Below the pieces are notes generated by a model, which searched no databases, was not told the DNA's origin, and was given only the letters and a program-made list of their open reading frames with translations. Shown here piece after piece: positions 1 to 7,788 of a DNA stretch of 64,000 nucleotides. Each line of letters starts with the position of its first letter. Positions within the stretch are counted from its first letter, which is position 1. The translations under genes and the position numbers were made by a program. Source of the DNA: an uncultured Endozoicomonas sp. (GTDB lineage Bacteria > Pseudomonadota > Gammaproteobacteria > Pseudomonadales > Endozoicomonadaceae). The DNA lies in contig OODV01000117.1 of the NCBI GenBank assembly GCA_900299555.1, forward strand, positions 1 to 64,000, written 5' to 3'.

Positions 1-161
1 ATTTTACTCAGCGTATAGAGAGGCAGAACCTGAATTTCAGGACACGTCTGAAGAGGTTGGCTCGACAATCTATTTGCTTTTCAAGATCAGAAGAAGTTCA
101 CGATAAAGTAATCGGAGAATTTATCTACCGAGAGCACTATCAACTCCTCTGAACCTCCACC
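1..161 (+). mobile_element. Right end of an IS1-family insertion sequence (partial)
   Basis: The first 150 bases encode the tail of an IS1-type transposase, and the element probably ends a few bases after its stop codon, as in IS1. The terminal inverted repeat is most likely in the stretch 135-161, which has the usual purine-rich end when read inwards (GGTGGAGGTTCAGAGG). The exact end and the target duplication cannot be fixed because the left end lies outside the window. Confidence 0.6.
3..152 (+). CDS. IS1-family transposase (InsB-like), C-terminal 49 residues
   Basis: This frame is open from the window edge and ends in TGA at 150-152. It reads FTQRIERQNLNFRTRLKRLA, then CFSRSEEVHDKVIGEF and EHYQLL. 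It resembles the C-terminus of IS1 InsAB' transposase, where the (I/S)ERxNLxxRxxxxRLxRxxxxFS(R/K)SxExHDKVIG pattern closes the catalytic domain. IS1 transposases are DDE-type enzymes made by frameshifting between insA and insB. Only the tail is visible, so it is unknown whether the rest is intact. The call rests on recognised family sequence, not on a search. Confidence 0.8.
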   Translation, partial: FTQRIERQNLNFRTRLKRLARQSICFSRSEEVHDKVIGEFIYREHYQLL

Positions 162-186
162 ACATTTATCATTCAGTGAGCAGCGA

Positions 187-552
187 GTGCATGACTTTTT
201 CCGCCGCCACTTGAACGAGCAGGCCTATGCAGGCTGGGTCGTTGAAGTAAACGGCAGTCTGGTCGCTGGATTTCTTGCACAATATAACTATATCAGCCAG
301 TTTTCAGATGATCGTGTTGCTTTCGAAAATGGATTCTTTGTGCACCCTGATTATCGACGTCAGGGGATAGCTGAACAGTTATTCGATATTTATGGACAGT
401 GGGCGCTGGATAAAAACTGCCGTTACACGTATTGCTCGGTTACCACTGAAGTGGAAGATAAAAAGACGGTCGCCCGGATTGAAAAAATAGGATACAAACG
501 GTGTGGTACTTTGCTTAAAAAGGCGTTTCTTGATGAGCGCGTATCCTGTTGA
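187..552 (+). CDS. GNAT-family N-acetyltransferase, probably 5'-truncated by the IS1 element
   Basis: The 121-residue product carries the acetyl-CoA binding core of the GNAT fold: a beta-4 strand ending in FFVHPDYRRQGIAEQLF (the R/Q-x-x-G-x-G/A loop), followed by the helix and the late strand with KIGYKRCG. GNAT domains of this sort usually need about 150 residues, and the first strand and helix are missing here. The frame continues upstream of the GTG at 187 to a stop at 109, but that stretch reads through the presumed IS1 end. I infer that insertion removed about 30-40 N-terminal residues. The substrate is unknown and the protein may be inactive. No good ribosome binding site precedes the GTG. 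Confidence 0.6.
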   Translation: MHDFFRRHLNEQAYAGWVVEVNGSLVAGFLAQYNYISQFSDDRVAFENGFFVHPDYRRQGIAEQLFDIYGQWALDKNCRYTYCSVTTEVEDKKTVARIEKIGYKRCGTLLKKAFLDERVSC

Positions 553-658
553 CAGGTTTTATAATGCTAAATGTTACAGCGCTGTTCAATTATTTTTTAT
601 TCTTAAGTAAAAAACTAAGGCATTATTAAAAGAAGCAAATTTGAATAATAGACCTTGG

Positions 659-1120
659 TCAGGTTCTTTCCGTATGGGATTGACAGGTTGGCAATGCATA
701 ATCAAGCCATAGTGCGAGAAACTGGTTATGCTGCTCTTTCTCATTGGGCTGATGCATTTTAGCATTAGGATAATCGTATCGGGCCTGAATGATCTGACTT
801 GTTTTCCGGGATACCACTTCTGCCATACGCACATCATGGTAAAGGCGCACCTCAGCTTCAGGTGTTTTGAAAAAACTTCCCCAGCAGGTATCCATCTTCA
901 GTTGGAGCAATGTCGTAAAAGGTGCTCTTTCAAGGACATCAACGATCAGCCATTCCAGGCGCTGACTCTGACCTTTTACGTATTTAACCGGCAGGTAGAA
1001 GTGCTCTTGCTCAGGTAGATCTGGCAACAGGCGCTTCAGCCGCAGATAGTTCCCCTCACAAAGCTGCTGCAGGCGAATCAGATTGACATGATAGTCTGGT
1101 TTTGTCGAATATCTCTTCAT
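659..1120 (-). CDS. yqiB: DUF1249 family protein, YqiB-like
   Basis: The 153-residue soluble protein has the DUF1249 layout: N-terminal MKRYSTKPDYHVNLIRLQQ, then CEGNYLRLKRLLPDL, a conserved DVLERAPFTTLLQL core, and YHDVRMAEVVS. The family has no established biochemical role. The start at 1120 was chosen because family proteins begin just before this block, although the frame stays open to 1321. In Escherichia coli yqiB lies between nudF and cpdA and diverges from tolC. Here it still diverges from tolC, but nudF is absent between them and cpdA is absent downstream, where the IS1/GNAT junction lies instead. Confidence 0.8.
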   Translation of the reverse strand: MKRYSTKPDYHVNLIRLQQLCEGNYLRLKRLLPDLPEQEHFYLPVKYVKGQSQRLEWLIVDVLERAPFTTLLQLKMDTCWGSFFKTPEAEVRLYHDVRMAEVVSRKTSQIIQARYDYPNAKMHQPNEKEQHNQFLALWLDYALPTCQSHTERT

Positions 1121-1334
1121 AACAACTATTATAGCGTCCTCATCCCTGCAGCCTAAAGAAGCAACATACATAGAGGAATTCGTCATACTACTGCATTTTT
1201 TGCAGAAATTAGTGTAGATTTCCTTAATAGGAGTTTGATACAGCGATTTTATCCCCCACCAGGGACCAGTCTGTAGGCACTTACAATGAGAAGTGCAATG
1301 ACCGACTGGCGAACTTTCCAAGGATCACAAAATT

Positions 1335-2720
1335 ATGTCACGTAATAGTCGTAGAGGAATTCTGCTTGCTGCTCTGGCGGGTGCCGTGTTGAACGTGCAG
1401 GCAGCGTCAACTCAGTACAACCTGCTCGATGTCTACAATATGGCGCTGGAGAACGATGCCCAGCTGGCAGCGGCTCAGGCATCCATGAAATCGACTCAGG
1501 AGATGGTTAACCAGAGCCGGGCTACATTGCTTCCAACACTCGGGCTATCTGCAAATACCCAATATAGTCGGACATCACGTGATCAAGTTGGTGGGGGAGA
1601 GGAACCAGATAACTACAATTCCCATGGTTGGGGAGCAACCCTGAGCCAGCCTCTGTTCAATATGAACAGCTGGTTTAATTATGAGCAGGCCAAGTCTTTG
1701 GGTGATCAGGCCTCTGCAGTATTTGCCAATGCCCAGCAGCAGTTGATTCTGCGAGTGGCTGAGTCTTACTTCAATGTGCTCCGGTCTGAAGATAGCCTGA
1801 TGACGGCCAAAGCTCAGGAAAGAGCGCTCAAGCAGCAGCTGGACCAGTCTCGTGAGCGTTACAATGTTGGCCTGATTGCAGAAACTGATGTTCTGGATGC
1901 CCGCGCTGCTTATGACAATGCCCGTGTTGCACGAATTCAGGCAGAGAATCAGGTGTCTGTTAGCTATGAAGGGGTGCGCACTATCGTTAATCAGGATGTG
2001 ACTGATATTGCTCAACTCGAAAAAGCAATGCCGGTGGTGGCGCCGACACCGAATAATCCACAGGCGTGGGTGAGTACTGCGGTGGCCAATAACCTCGGTT
2101 TGAAAGCTGCCCGTGAAGGCTTGATCGCTTCCGAGTCCAAAGTGAAAGCCAGCAAGTCTGGACATGCGCCGACTGTGAATGCTTTTGCCAGCTATAACTA
2201 CAGCTCGAGCAATTCAATTCAGGCACAAAATATTGCGTACACTGGTGATGGCAAACAGACCGTTGTCGGCGTTCAGTTTGATCTGCCAATCTTCTCTGGT
2301 GGTGCCACCACGTCGGTAAGTCGGCAGGCGGGTTACCAGCTGGAAGAAGCTCAGAAGAACTACGATCAGCAGCTTCGTGATACCAATGCCAACACCCGTA
2401 ACCTGCTCAGAACCGCTACCTCTGATGTAGATCGCGTTCATGCCAGCTGTCAGGTCATTATTTCGTCTGAAAGCGCGCTGAAAGCGACTCAGAGTGGTTA
2501 TGAAGTGGGTACCCGTAACATTACTGATGTATTGGATTCCCAGCAGCAGCTGTACTCTTCCATCAGTAATTATCTGAACACCCGTTATGACTTTATTGTC
2601 AATACCCTGAAGCTTAAGCAGGCTGCGGGTACGCTCAGCCCTGCAGACCTTGAAGAGTTGAACCAGTGGATGACCGATGCCAGCGATGAATTGTCTGTAC
2701 CCACAGAGTGTCGTGGTTAA
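1335..2720 (+). CDS. tolC: TolC family outer membrane channel protein
   Basis: The 461-residue precursor begins with a signal peptide (about residues 1-23, cleavage near VQAAS) followed by two structural repeats of the outer membrane efflux protein family, roughly 27-220 and 235-440. Recognisable family segments are NVLRSEDSLMTAKAQERALK, SRERYNVGLIAETDVLDA and YEVGTRNITDVLDSQQQLY, the last two being the equivalent G-(L/T)-x(5)-DVL(D) positions of the two repeats. TolC trimers form the outer membrane duct for RND and ABC export systems, and may serve the two RND pumps in this window. An AAGGA site lies at 1319-1323. A terminator hairpin follows 30 bases after the stop. Confidence 0.92.
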   Translation: MSRNSRRGILLAALAGAVLNVQAASTQYNLLDVYNMALENDAQLAAAQASMKSTQEMVNQSRATLLPTLGLSANTQYSRTSRDQVGGGEEPDNYNSHGWGATLSQPLFNMNSWFNYEQAKSLGDQASAVFANAQQQLILRVAESYFNVLRSEDSLMTAKAQERALKQQLDQSRERYNVGLIAETDVLDARAAYDNARVARIQAENQVSVSYEGVRTIVNQDVTDIAQLEKAMPVVAPTPNNPQAWVSTAVANNLGLKAAREGLIASESKVKASKSGHAPTVNAFASYNYSSSNSIQAQNIAYTGDGKQTVVGVQFDLPIFSGGATTSVSRQAGYQLEEAQKNYDQQLRDTNANTRNLLRTATSDVDRVHASCQVIISSESALKATQSGYEVGTRNITDVLDSQQQLYSSISNYLNTRYDFIVNTLKLKQAAGTLSPADLEELNQWMTDASDELSVPTECRG

Positions 2721-2748
2721 TTGCTGATTTAATTGTGATTTATTCTGA

Positions 2749-2775
2749 GACGGCTCCTTGTGGAGCCGTTTTTAT
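2749..2775 (+). terminator. Intrinsic terminator of tolC
   Basis: An ACGGCTCC / GGAGCCGT stem with a four-base loop (2750-2769) is followed by a run of T. It lies about 30 bases after the tolC stop. Confidence 0.85.
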
Positions 2776-2893
2776 GTGCATGGATGTACTGTATCCGACT
2801 GTATGAGTGCGGGAGGTAAAGTAACGCAGGAGCCTTTATCGGGGACTGATTTTCAGGGAGTGTAAGGTTCATCAGAACGAAGGCTAAGTCCGG

Positions 2894-3223
2894 ATGCGCT
2901 CTTCTATACTGAATAAATACCCGGTTATGGATGATGACTTCATGGATGAGCATACTAAAAGCACTGAAGCCAGAATGAAGGTTTTTGTAGATGAGGGCTG
3001 CTCATTGGCAGAAGCTTTCCTGAAAACCTTTGCTGATGAAGACTTACAGGAACAGCAGGTGGTTATGAACCGGATTCTGGGCAAACTCTCTATTCAGGGA
3101 CTGCAATCTGGCAGTGACTATTATTTTGTGGATGGTAGTCGCTTGAATATTGACCCTGCTGTGGATTCAATGCTGGCGACTAAATCATCCAGCACTGATA
3201 TCAGACCAAGGCCTTCGGCCTGA
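2894..3223 (+). CDS. Small hypothetical protein, function unknown
   Basis: I do not recognise this 109-residue soluble, acidic protein. It is predicted mainly helical in its first half (DEHTKSTEARMKVFVDEGCS and AEAFLKTFADEDLQEQQVVM) and has a polar tail ending in RPRPSA. No signal peptide or membrane segment is seen. Two starts are possible: ATG 2894, or ATG 2927 (at MDDDFMDEH). Neither has a strong ribosome binding site. The gene stands alone between the tolC terminator and convergent waaA. A short GGCC-TTC-GGCC hairpin overlaps its 3' end. That the hairpin sits at its stop supports a real gene, but confidence is moderate. Confidence 0.5.
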   Translation: MRSSILNKYPVMDDDFMDEHTKSTEARMKVFVDEGCSLAEAFLKTFADEDLQEQQVVMNRILGKLSIQGLQSGSDYYFVDGSRLNIDPAVDSMLATKSSSTDIRPRPSA

Positions 3224-3232
3224 TTTCTTTTA
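3208..3232 (+). terminator. Possible terminator after the small hypothetical gene
   Basis: An AAGGCC-TTC-GGCCT hairpin overlaps the last codons and is followed by GATTTCTTTT. The stem is short but the loop is tight and the tail is T-rich. Confidence 0.5.
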
Positions 3233-3260
3233 TCAAGCATCTTTATTAAGAGTCCAGTTA

Positions 3261-4544
3261 TTAAGCGGTTACAAACCGGCTCACCAATGAGAGTACTCTG
3301 TCGAGGGCTCCACGGTTGGCACTGACAAACTCCCCGGCATGGTGGCTCATTACCTCATATTCATTTTTATTCTTAACCAACCGAATGGTTTCCTGCGCCA
3401 GTTCTTCACTGTTATTCACAATTTTCAAACCTCCGGCTCTAACCAGTGAATCGCTGATTTCTTCAAAGTTAAAAACATGAGGGCCTGAGAGCACTGGAAG
3501 ATTCAGAGCAGCGGGCTCAAGCATATTATGGCCTCCGGTAGGCACAAGGCTACCGCCGACATAGGCAATATCCGATGCTGCAAACAGCTTCATCATTTCA
3601 CCCATGGTGTCTCCGAGGATAACTCTGGTTTCACCAGAAGGCTGGGTTCCCTGGCTATGGCGAACTACAGAGAGCTGGTTGTCCCGAATCAGCTGGTGGA
3701 CACTGTCAAATCTTTCCGGGTGTCTGGGAACCAAAAGCAGACGCATTTCAGGAGCATTCGTCAGAATGGTTTTGAAGGCATCCAGAATCTGCTGGTCTTC
3801 TCCTGCATGGGTGCTGGCAGCCACAAAGATACGAATATCACTGCTCATGCCCTGTTGCCATTTTTCTCTGAGCGCTTTACCTGCAGCAATCACTTCGGGT
3901 GACACATCAAGATCAAACTTAATGCTACCTGTGTTACTGAGTTGCTTCTCAGGAAGACCCAGCTCCAGAAAGCGGCGGGCAGTCTCATCATTCTGGGCCG
4001 CAACCATATCAATTTGTTCCAGCATTGGGCGGGTAAGAAAAGCAAAACGGCCATAGCCTCTGGCAGAACGTTCAGAGAGGCGGGCATTGACTATCAGTAC
4101 TGGAATAGATCGTTTATGGCAGGCTGCGATAGTGTTGGGCCATAGCTCAGTATCAATAACAATGCTCATGACCGGCTTTACTTTGTCCAGAAACCGTTTT
4201 ATCGCACCGGGCAGGTCATAACTGGCATAGACATGCTCCACACTTTCACCATGGATTTTTCGAACCTGTGCTGAGCCTGTCGGCGTCATGGTGGTAATAA
4301 GAATACGATGATCCGGGTAGTTTTTCTGAAGTTGCTTAACCAGAGGCCCACTGGCAATGGTTTCTCCCATTGATACGGAGTGCACCCAGATAATGGGTTT
4401 GGTCGAAGGCGGAAGGCTAAAGAAACCAAAGCGCTCCGCTTTTCTTTGCCAGTATGCTGGGGCTTTTCTGGAACGCAGGAAGAGGCGAACCATAGCCAGA
4501 GGGGAGATCAGGTATAACAGCAACGAATAAAAGAAACGACTCAT
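3261..4544 (-). CDS. waaA: 3-deoxy-D-manno-octulosonic acid (Kdo) transferase
   Basis: The 427-residue inner-membrane enzyme transfers Kdo from CMP-Kdo to lipid IVA in lipopolysaccharide core assembly. An N-terminal membrane anchor (about residues 4-22) precedes the first GT-B domain with IIWVHSVSMGE, whose Glu61 aligns with the catalytic base of the family, and DTELWPN. The second domain carries the CMP-binding signature GGSLVPTGGHNMLEPA around residue 335. Length and motifs are those of a normal WaaA. It is transcribed convergently with the small gene at 2894. The start has a short N-terminus before the anchor, as is usual. Confidence 0.93.
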   Translation of the reverse strand: MSRFFYSLLLYLISPLAMVRLFLRSRKAPAYWQRKAERFGFFSLPPSTKPIIWVHSVSMGETIASGPLVKQLQKNYPDHRILITTMTPTGSAQVRKIHGESVEHVYASYDLPGAIKRFLDKVKPVMSIVIDTELWPNTIAACHKRSIPVLIVNARLSERSARGYGRFAFLTRPMLEQIDMVAAQNDETARRFLELGLPEKQLSNTGSIKFDLDVSPEVIAAGKALREKWQQGMSSDIRIFVAASTHAGEDQQILDAFKTILTNAPEMRLLLVPRHPERFDSVHQLIRDNQLSVVRHSQGTQPSGETRVILGDTMGEMMKLFAASDIAYVGGSLVPTGGHNMLEPAALNLPVLSGPHVFNFEEISDSLVRAGGLKIVNNSEELAQETIRLVKNKNEYEVMSHHAGEFVSANRGALDRVLSLVSRFVTA

Positions 4545-4597
4545 GCACCAGTGCCAGTTTGATCAATGAAACGGGAAATAATAACAGATTAGGGCTG

Positions 4598-4866
4598 TCC
4601 AGGTTCTGCTGACATAAGATTCCTTTCTCAGCTCAAACCAGAATACTTCCGGCTAGGCACAAGGACGCAGTAATACTAGTGTCTTCCAAGTCGTTGCAAC
4701 AACATCAGAGGTATTCTGGTTTGAGCCCGAAGGGTGCCTAGTAAAGCCACCTTCCAACTTCGTTGAGCTGGTTTGATGTAGAACTACTACACCTGCACCA
4801 GCTCACCTCGTGGAATATGGTTTTGCTAGTCACTGAGCTTGGAACGTTATGTCAACAGAGCCTAGT
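4598..4866. repeat. MITE-like repeat element bounded by inverted ends
   Basis: This 269-base non-coding stretch fills most of the waaA-cobQ gap. Its ends are imperfect inverted repeats: TCCAGGTTCTGCTGACATAA at 4598-4617 and TTATGTCAACAGAGCCTAGT at 4847-4866. Inside are a perfect 16-base inverted repeat (GCTCAAACCAGAATAC at 4631-4646 and its complement at 4711-4726) and a second imperfect hairpin (4751-4815, arms TTCCAAC...GAGCTGGT and ACCAGCTC...TGGAA). No coding frame is credible. A copy of one end recurs alone at 59621-59640. The structure suggests a non-autonomous transposable element. Confidence 0.65.
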
Positions 4867-4924
4867 GGATATCAATTCTTTTGATGATGAATATGGCTAT
4901 TAGTTCTACCAGCAGAGCGCTTTT

Positions 4925-4953
4925 TTACCTTTGAACTTTTCTGCCTTTATAAT
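4925..4953 (+). promoter_or_regulatory. Candidate sigma-70 promoter of cobQ
   Basis: A consensus TATAAT lies at 4948-4953, about 38 bases before the cobQ start, with a weak TTTACC-like -35 about 17-18 bases upstream. It is inferred from sequence only. Confidence 0.4.
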
Positions 4954-4990
4954 GCGGCTCACTTATTTTTGACAGTCTGGAATTCCCGCT

Positions 4991-6466
4991 ATGGGCAGCA
5001 ATTCAACACACACGCTGATGGTGCAGGGTACGACCAGTGACGCTGGAAAAAGCGCGCTGGTGGCAGGGCTATGCAGGGTATTCAGGCGCCATGGTATCTC
5101 GGTAGCTCCTTTTAAACCCCAGAATATGGCTCTGAACAGCGCAGTTACTGAAGACGGTGGTGAGATTGGTCGCGCCCAGGCTCTCCAGGCTGATGCGGCT
5201 GGACTTGAGCCTCATACGGATATGAACCCAGTGTTGTTGAAACCGAACAGTGACATTGGTGCCCAGGTGATTGTTAATGGTCGCTCTATTGGCGAAATGG
5301 ATGCAACCCAATATCACGCGTACAAGCCTGAAGTGATGGAAGCCATTATGCGCTCCTGGCAGCGGTTACAGAGTCACTATCAAACCGTACTGGTAGAAGG
5401 TGCGGGTAGCCCGGCAGAAATCAACCTGCGGGAAGGTGATGTAGCTAATATGGGCTTTGCAGAAAAAGCAGACTGCCCAGTGATTATTATTGCGGATATT
5501 GATAAAGGCGGTGTCTTTGCCCATCTATACGGTACGTTGGCATTATTGTCTGAGTCCGAACAGGCGCGAGTAAAAGGATTTGTTATTAATCGTTTTCGAG
5601 GTGATGTGAAGCTGTTGGAACCCGGTTTGCGATGGCTGGAAGAAAAGACTGGCAAGCCTGTGCTGGGAGTTTTGCCCTACCTGCATGGCTTACACCTTGA
5701 AGCGGAAGATGCTGTCATCTCTCATCAGCATGTAGAGGAGGGGCAAAAGGTCCTGAAAATTGCCGTTCCCATTTTAACCCGTACAAGTAATCACACAGAC
5801 TTTGACCCTCTGCGCCTTCACCCTGAAGTGGACGTTCATTTTGTCGGGAAAGGTCAGTCTATACCTGAATGTGATCTGGTCATTATTCCCGGCACCAAAA
5901 ACACTCGAACCGACCTTGAGTTCATCAAAGAGAACGGCTGGGGTCAGGATATCCTTCGACATCTGCGCTATGGCGGCAAACTGATGGGCATCTGCGGTGG
6001 ATATCAGATGCTGGGTAAGGCTGTGCATGACCCTGATGGTATTGAAGGTATGGTCGGAAGCTCTGATGCTTTGGGTCTGCTGGACCTGGAAACCACCATG
6101 ATTCGTGAGAAAACACTCACACGTGTTAGCGGGGTTATGCAACTGCCGGGTCAAGACCCTGTTTCTGTCACAGGCTATGAGATTCATGCAGGTGTTACAA
6201 AAGGGCCAGCGCTGAATCACCCATTAATCAGACTCGATCAGGAAGTGGATGGTGTAATGTCTGACGATGGTCAGATATTTGGTACCTATCTGCATGGCGT
6301 GTTTGAAGAGCCTGATGCCTGCACGGCTATTTTGCGATGGGCTGGGTTGAAGGACGCTTCAAGAATTGATTATTGCCTGTTGCGGGAAGAGGGTATTAAT
6401 CGCATGGCGGATGCTATTGAAGAAAACCTCGATATGAGACAAATCTTCGAGCTGTGCGGTGTTTAA
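4991..6466 (+). CDS. cobQ: Cobyric acid synthase (glutamine-hydrolysing)
   Basis: The 491-residue enzyme amidates side chains b, d, e and g of adenosylcobyrinic acid a,c-diamide in cobalamin synthesis. The N-terminal ATP-binding domain has [14 protein letters not shown] (about 13-26) and [11 protein letters not shown], with a conserved [11 protein letters not shown]. The C-terminal class I glutaminase-like domain has the nucleophile Cys335 in GICGGYQML and a catalytic-type His435 in YLHGVFE. Length is normal. No earlier cob/cbi genes are visible, so the role may be salvage of imported corrinoids or depend on genes elsewhere. A hairpin separates it from the adenosyltransferase gene downstream. 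Confidence 0.93.
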   Translation: MGSNSTHTLMVQGTTSDAGKSALVAGLCRVFRRHGISVAPFKPQNMALNSAVTEDGGEIGRAQALQADAAGLEPHTDMNPVLLKPNSDIGAQVIVNGRSIGEMDATQYHAYKPEVMEAIMRSWQRLQSHYQTVLVEGAGSPAEINLREGDVANMGFAEKADCPVIIIADIDKGGVFAHLYGTLALLSESEQARVKGFVINRFRGDVKLLEPGLRWLEEKTGKPVLGVLPYLHGLHLEAEDAVISHQHVEEGQKVLKIAVPILTRTSNHTDFDPLRLHPEVDVHFVGKGQSIPECDLVIIPGTKNTRTDLEFIKENGWGQDILRHLRYGGKLMGICGGYQMLGKAVHDPDGIEGMVGSSDALGLLDLETTMIREKTLTRVSGVMQLPGQDPVSVTGYEIHAGVTKGPALNHPLIRLDQEVDGVMSDDGQIFGTYLHGVFEEPDACTAILRWAGLKDASRIDYCLLREEGINRMADAIEENLDMRQIFELCGV

Positions 6467-6499
6467 CAATAGCTAAATGACTATTGTCGTATTTGATTA

Positions 6500-6549
6500 A
6501 CCACAAAGAGCACAAAGAAAGAAAAGCACTTTTTCGTGCTCTTTGTGGT
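6500..6549. terminator. Long hairpin between cobQ and the adenosyltransferase gene
   Basis: Two perfect 14-base arms, ACCACAAAGAGCAC (6500-6513) and its complement (6536-6549), enclose a 22-base A/T-rich loop. There is no T-tract after it, so it may be an mRNA-stabilising or attenuating structure, or a small repeat, rather than a classical terminator. Confidence 0.5.
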
Positions 6550-6586
6550 CCAAAGTATGTACCAGCTACCAAGAAGAACCCGGGAA

Positions 6587-7201
6587 ATGACTGAAAAAAA
6601 AGGCTATAGACTTACCCGAATCTACACCCGTACCGGTGATAAAGGCACAACGCGTATTGGTGATGGTCAGCAGTTGCCAAAATCCCACCCGAGGATACAT
6701 GCCATTGGCTCTGTGGATGAAACCAACAGCTGGCTGGGCATGTTGATCCATTCTCTCAAGCAGGGGAATGAGGTTACTGTAGACCAACTGAAGCAAATTC
6801 AGGATATCCAGCATCGTATGTTTGATGTGGGTGGTGAACTGGCCATGCCGGGATACCAGCTGATCCAGGAAGAGCACACAAAAGTGATTGAAGCGCTGAT
6901 TGATGAGCTGAATGAACCACTGCCACCATTGAAGAACTTCACGCTGCCTGGCGGCGGTCAGTCTGCCTGTCACTGTCATATGGCCAGAACCGTATCCCGC
7001 AGGGCTGAAAGGCATGTCATTGAATTGAATGATGTGCTTCAGGAGAGCGGAGAAAAGGTCAATGAGCCACTGCTTAAGTTTGTTAACCGCTTATCAGATC
7101 TGATGTATGTACTTGGTCGCCATTGTGCACTTAAGGATGAAGGAGAAGTCCTTTGGCAGGCATCTGAGAAAAGTAAAATCACTGATCAGGATCAAAAATA
7201 A
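6587..7201 (+). CDS. PduO-type ATP:cob(I)alamin adenosyltransferase
   Basis: The 204-residue product belongs to the PduO/MMAB adenosyltransferases, which make adenosylcobalamin from cob(I)alamin and ATP. Diagnostic segments are the N-terminal ATP-binding loop RIYTRTGDKGTTRIGDG, SVDETNSWLG, FTLPGGGQSACHCHMARTVS with RRAERHV following, and FVNRLSDLMYVLGRH. The Arg/Glu residues of RTxxRRAER that contact ATP are all present. The ATG at 6587 was chosen because family proteins start shortly before this loop; the frame extends further into the upstream hairpin. It follows cobQ by 120 bases and probably belongs to the same functional block. Confidence 0.9.
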   Translation: MTEKKGYRLTRIYTRTGDKGTTRIGDGQQLPKSHPRIHAIGSVDETNSWLGMLIHSLKQGNEVTVDQLKQIQDIQHRMFDVGGELAMPGYQLIQEEHTKVIEALIDELNEPLPPLKNFTLPGGGQSACHCHMARTVSRRAERHVIELNDVLQESGEKVNEPLLKFVNRLSDLMYVLGRHCALKDEGEVLWQASEKSKITDQDQK

Positions 7202-7304
7202 GTACAGGAAATCGACAAGTCCCTAGTGATTTAAGACGAATGTTTGGTTAGTATTGCGAAACTTTGTAAGGGTTACGTCAGTGATTGGTATGAATCACGA
7301 CACT

Positions 7305-7475
7305 TTTGACATCTCATCGTTGATGAAGTTTATGAGTCAAAAGAGGGAACAGGGTGAGAAACCCTGACTGTACCCGCAACTGTAATGGAAGAGTTCTTAG
7401 CAATTAAGCCACTGGTTTTACGGGAAGGCAGCTGAGAATAATGACGCCAGAGTCAGGAAACCTGCCTTTGCAAAG
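7305..7475 (+). ncRNA. Cobalamin riboswitch
   Basis: The leader of btuF shows the conserved core of the AdoCbl riboswitch in order: GGGAACAGGGTGAGAAACCC at 7345-7364, the GTACCCGCAACTGTAA junction, GCCACTGG, GGGAAGGC, GACGCC, and the B12 box variant GAGTCAGGAAACCTGCC at about 7450-7466. It should fold when B12 is abundant and reduce expression of the uptake genes btuF-btuB. The precise 5' edge of stem P1 cannot be placed by eye. The region 3' of the core is unusually long (about 310 bases before the start codon). Confidence 0.9.
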
Positions 7476-7523
7476 CCCAAGATGGGAGCCAGTCGGACTT
7501 ACCACTGACCTACTGCGAAAAAG

Positions 7524-7608
7524 CCGGATTTGGCCATTTTTTATGCTGCTTTTCGTTGAATAGAACCACTATTCGCCTCAAATCAGCATAAAAAATGACT
7601 CAAATCGG
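7524..7608. repeat. Palindromic repeat inside the btuF leader
   Basis: Arms at 7524-7548 and 7584-7608 are inverted copies with a perfect 14-base inner part (CATTTTTTATGCTG at 7535-7548 / its complement at 7584-7597). A nested 6-base stem (GAATAG/CTATTC) lies in the loop at 7558-7574. It looks like a short mobile palindrome (MITE/REP-like) inserted between the riboswitch core and btuF. Confidence 0.6.
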
Positions 7609-7757
7609 ACTTTCTCTCGCTACGGTCGGCTAAGCCCGACAGACTCCCGAGCAGCCTGTATCTTCGGGCGCAAACCGGGCGGGTAACCTGGCGGCTGGGA
7701 ACACATCTCCTTTTACACTGTACTTTTCTGAATAAAGTCCAGTGGCCGCGTGTGCCG

Positions 7758-7783
7758 CCCTGAGTATTGGTTGTGACTCAGGG
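7758..7783 (+). promoter_or_regulatory. Hairpin over the btuF ribosome binding site
   Basis: CCCTGAGT (7758-7765) and ACTCAGGG (7776-7783) form a perfect 8-base stem. The 3' arm contains the AGGGA that is the only Shine-Dalgarno-like sequence before ATG 7789. This is what a translation-blocking expression platform of a riboswitch would look like. Confidence 0.6.
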
Positions 7784-7788
7784 ACACC

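Noticed and set aside
2..109. Open frame 2 at the window start as the end of an upstream gene
   Set aside because: It overlaps the much better supported IS1 transposase tail in another frame and shows no known features.
1575..2441. Long minus-strand frames inside tolC
   Set aside because: They lie opposite a well-supported TolC gene, have no family features, and are shadows of its codon bias.
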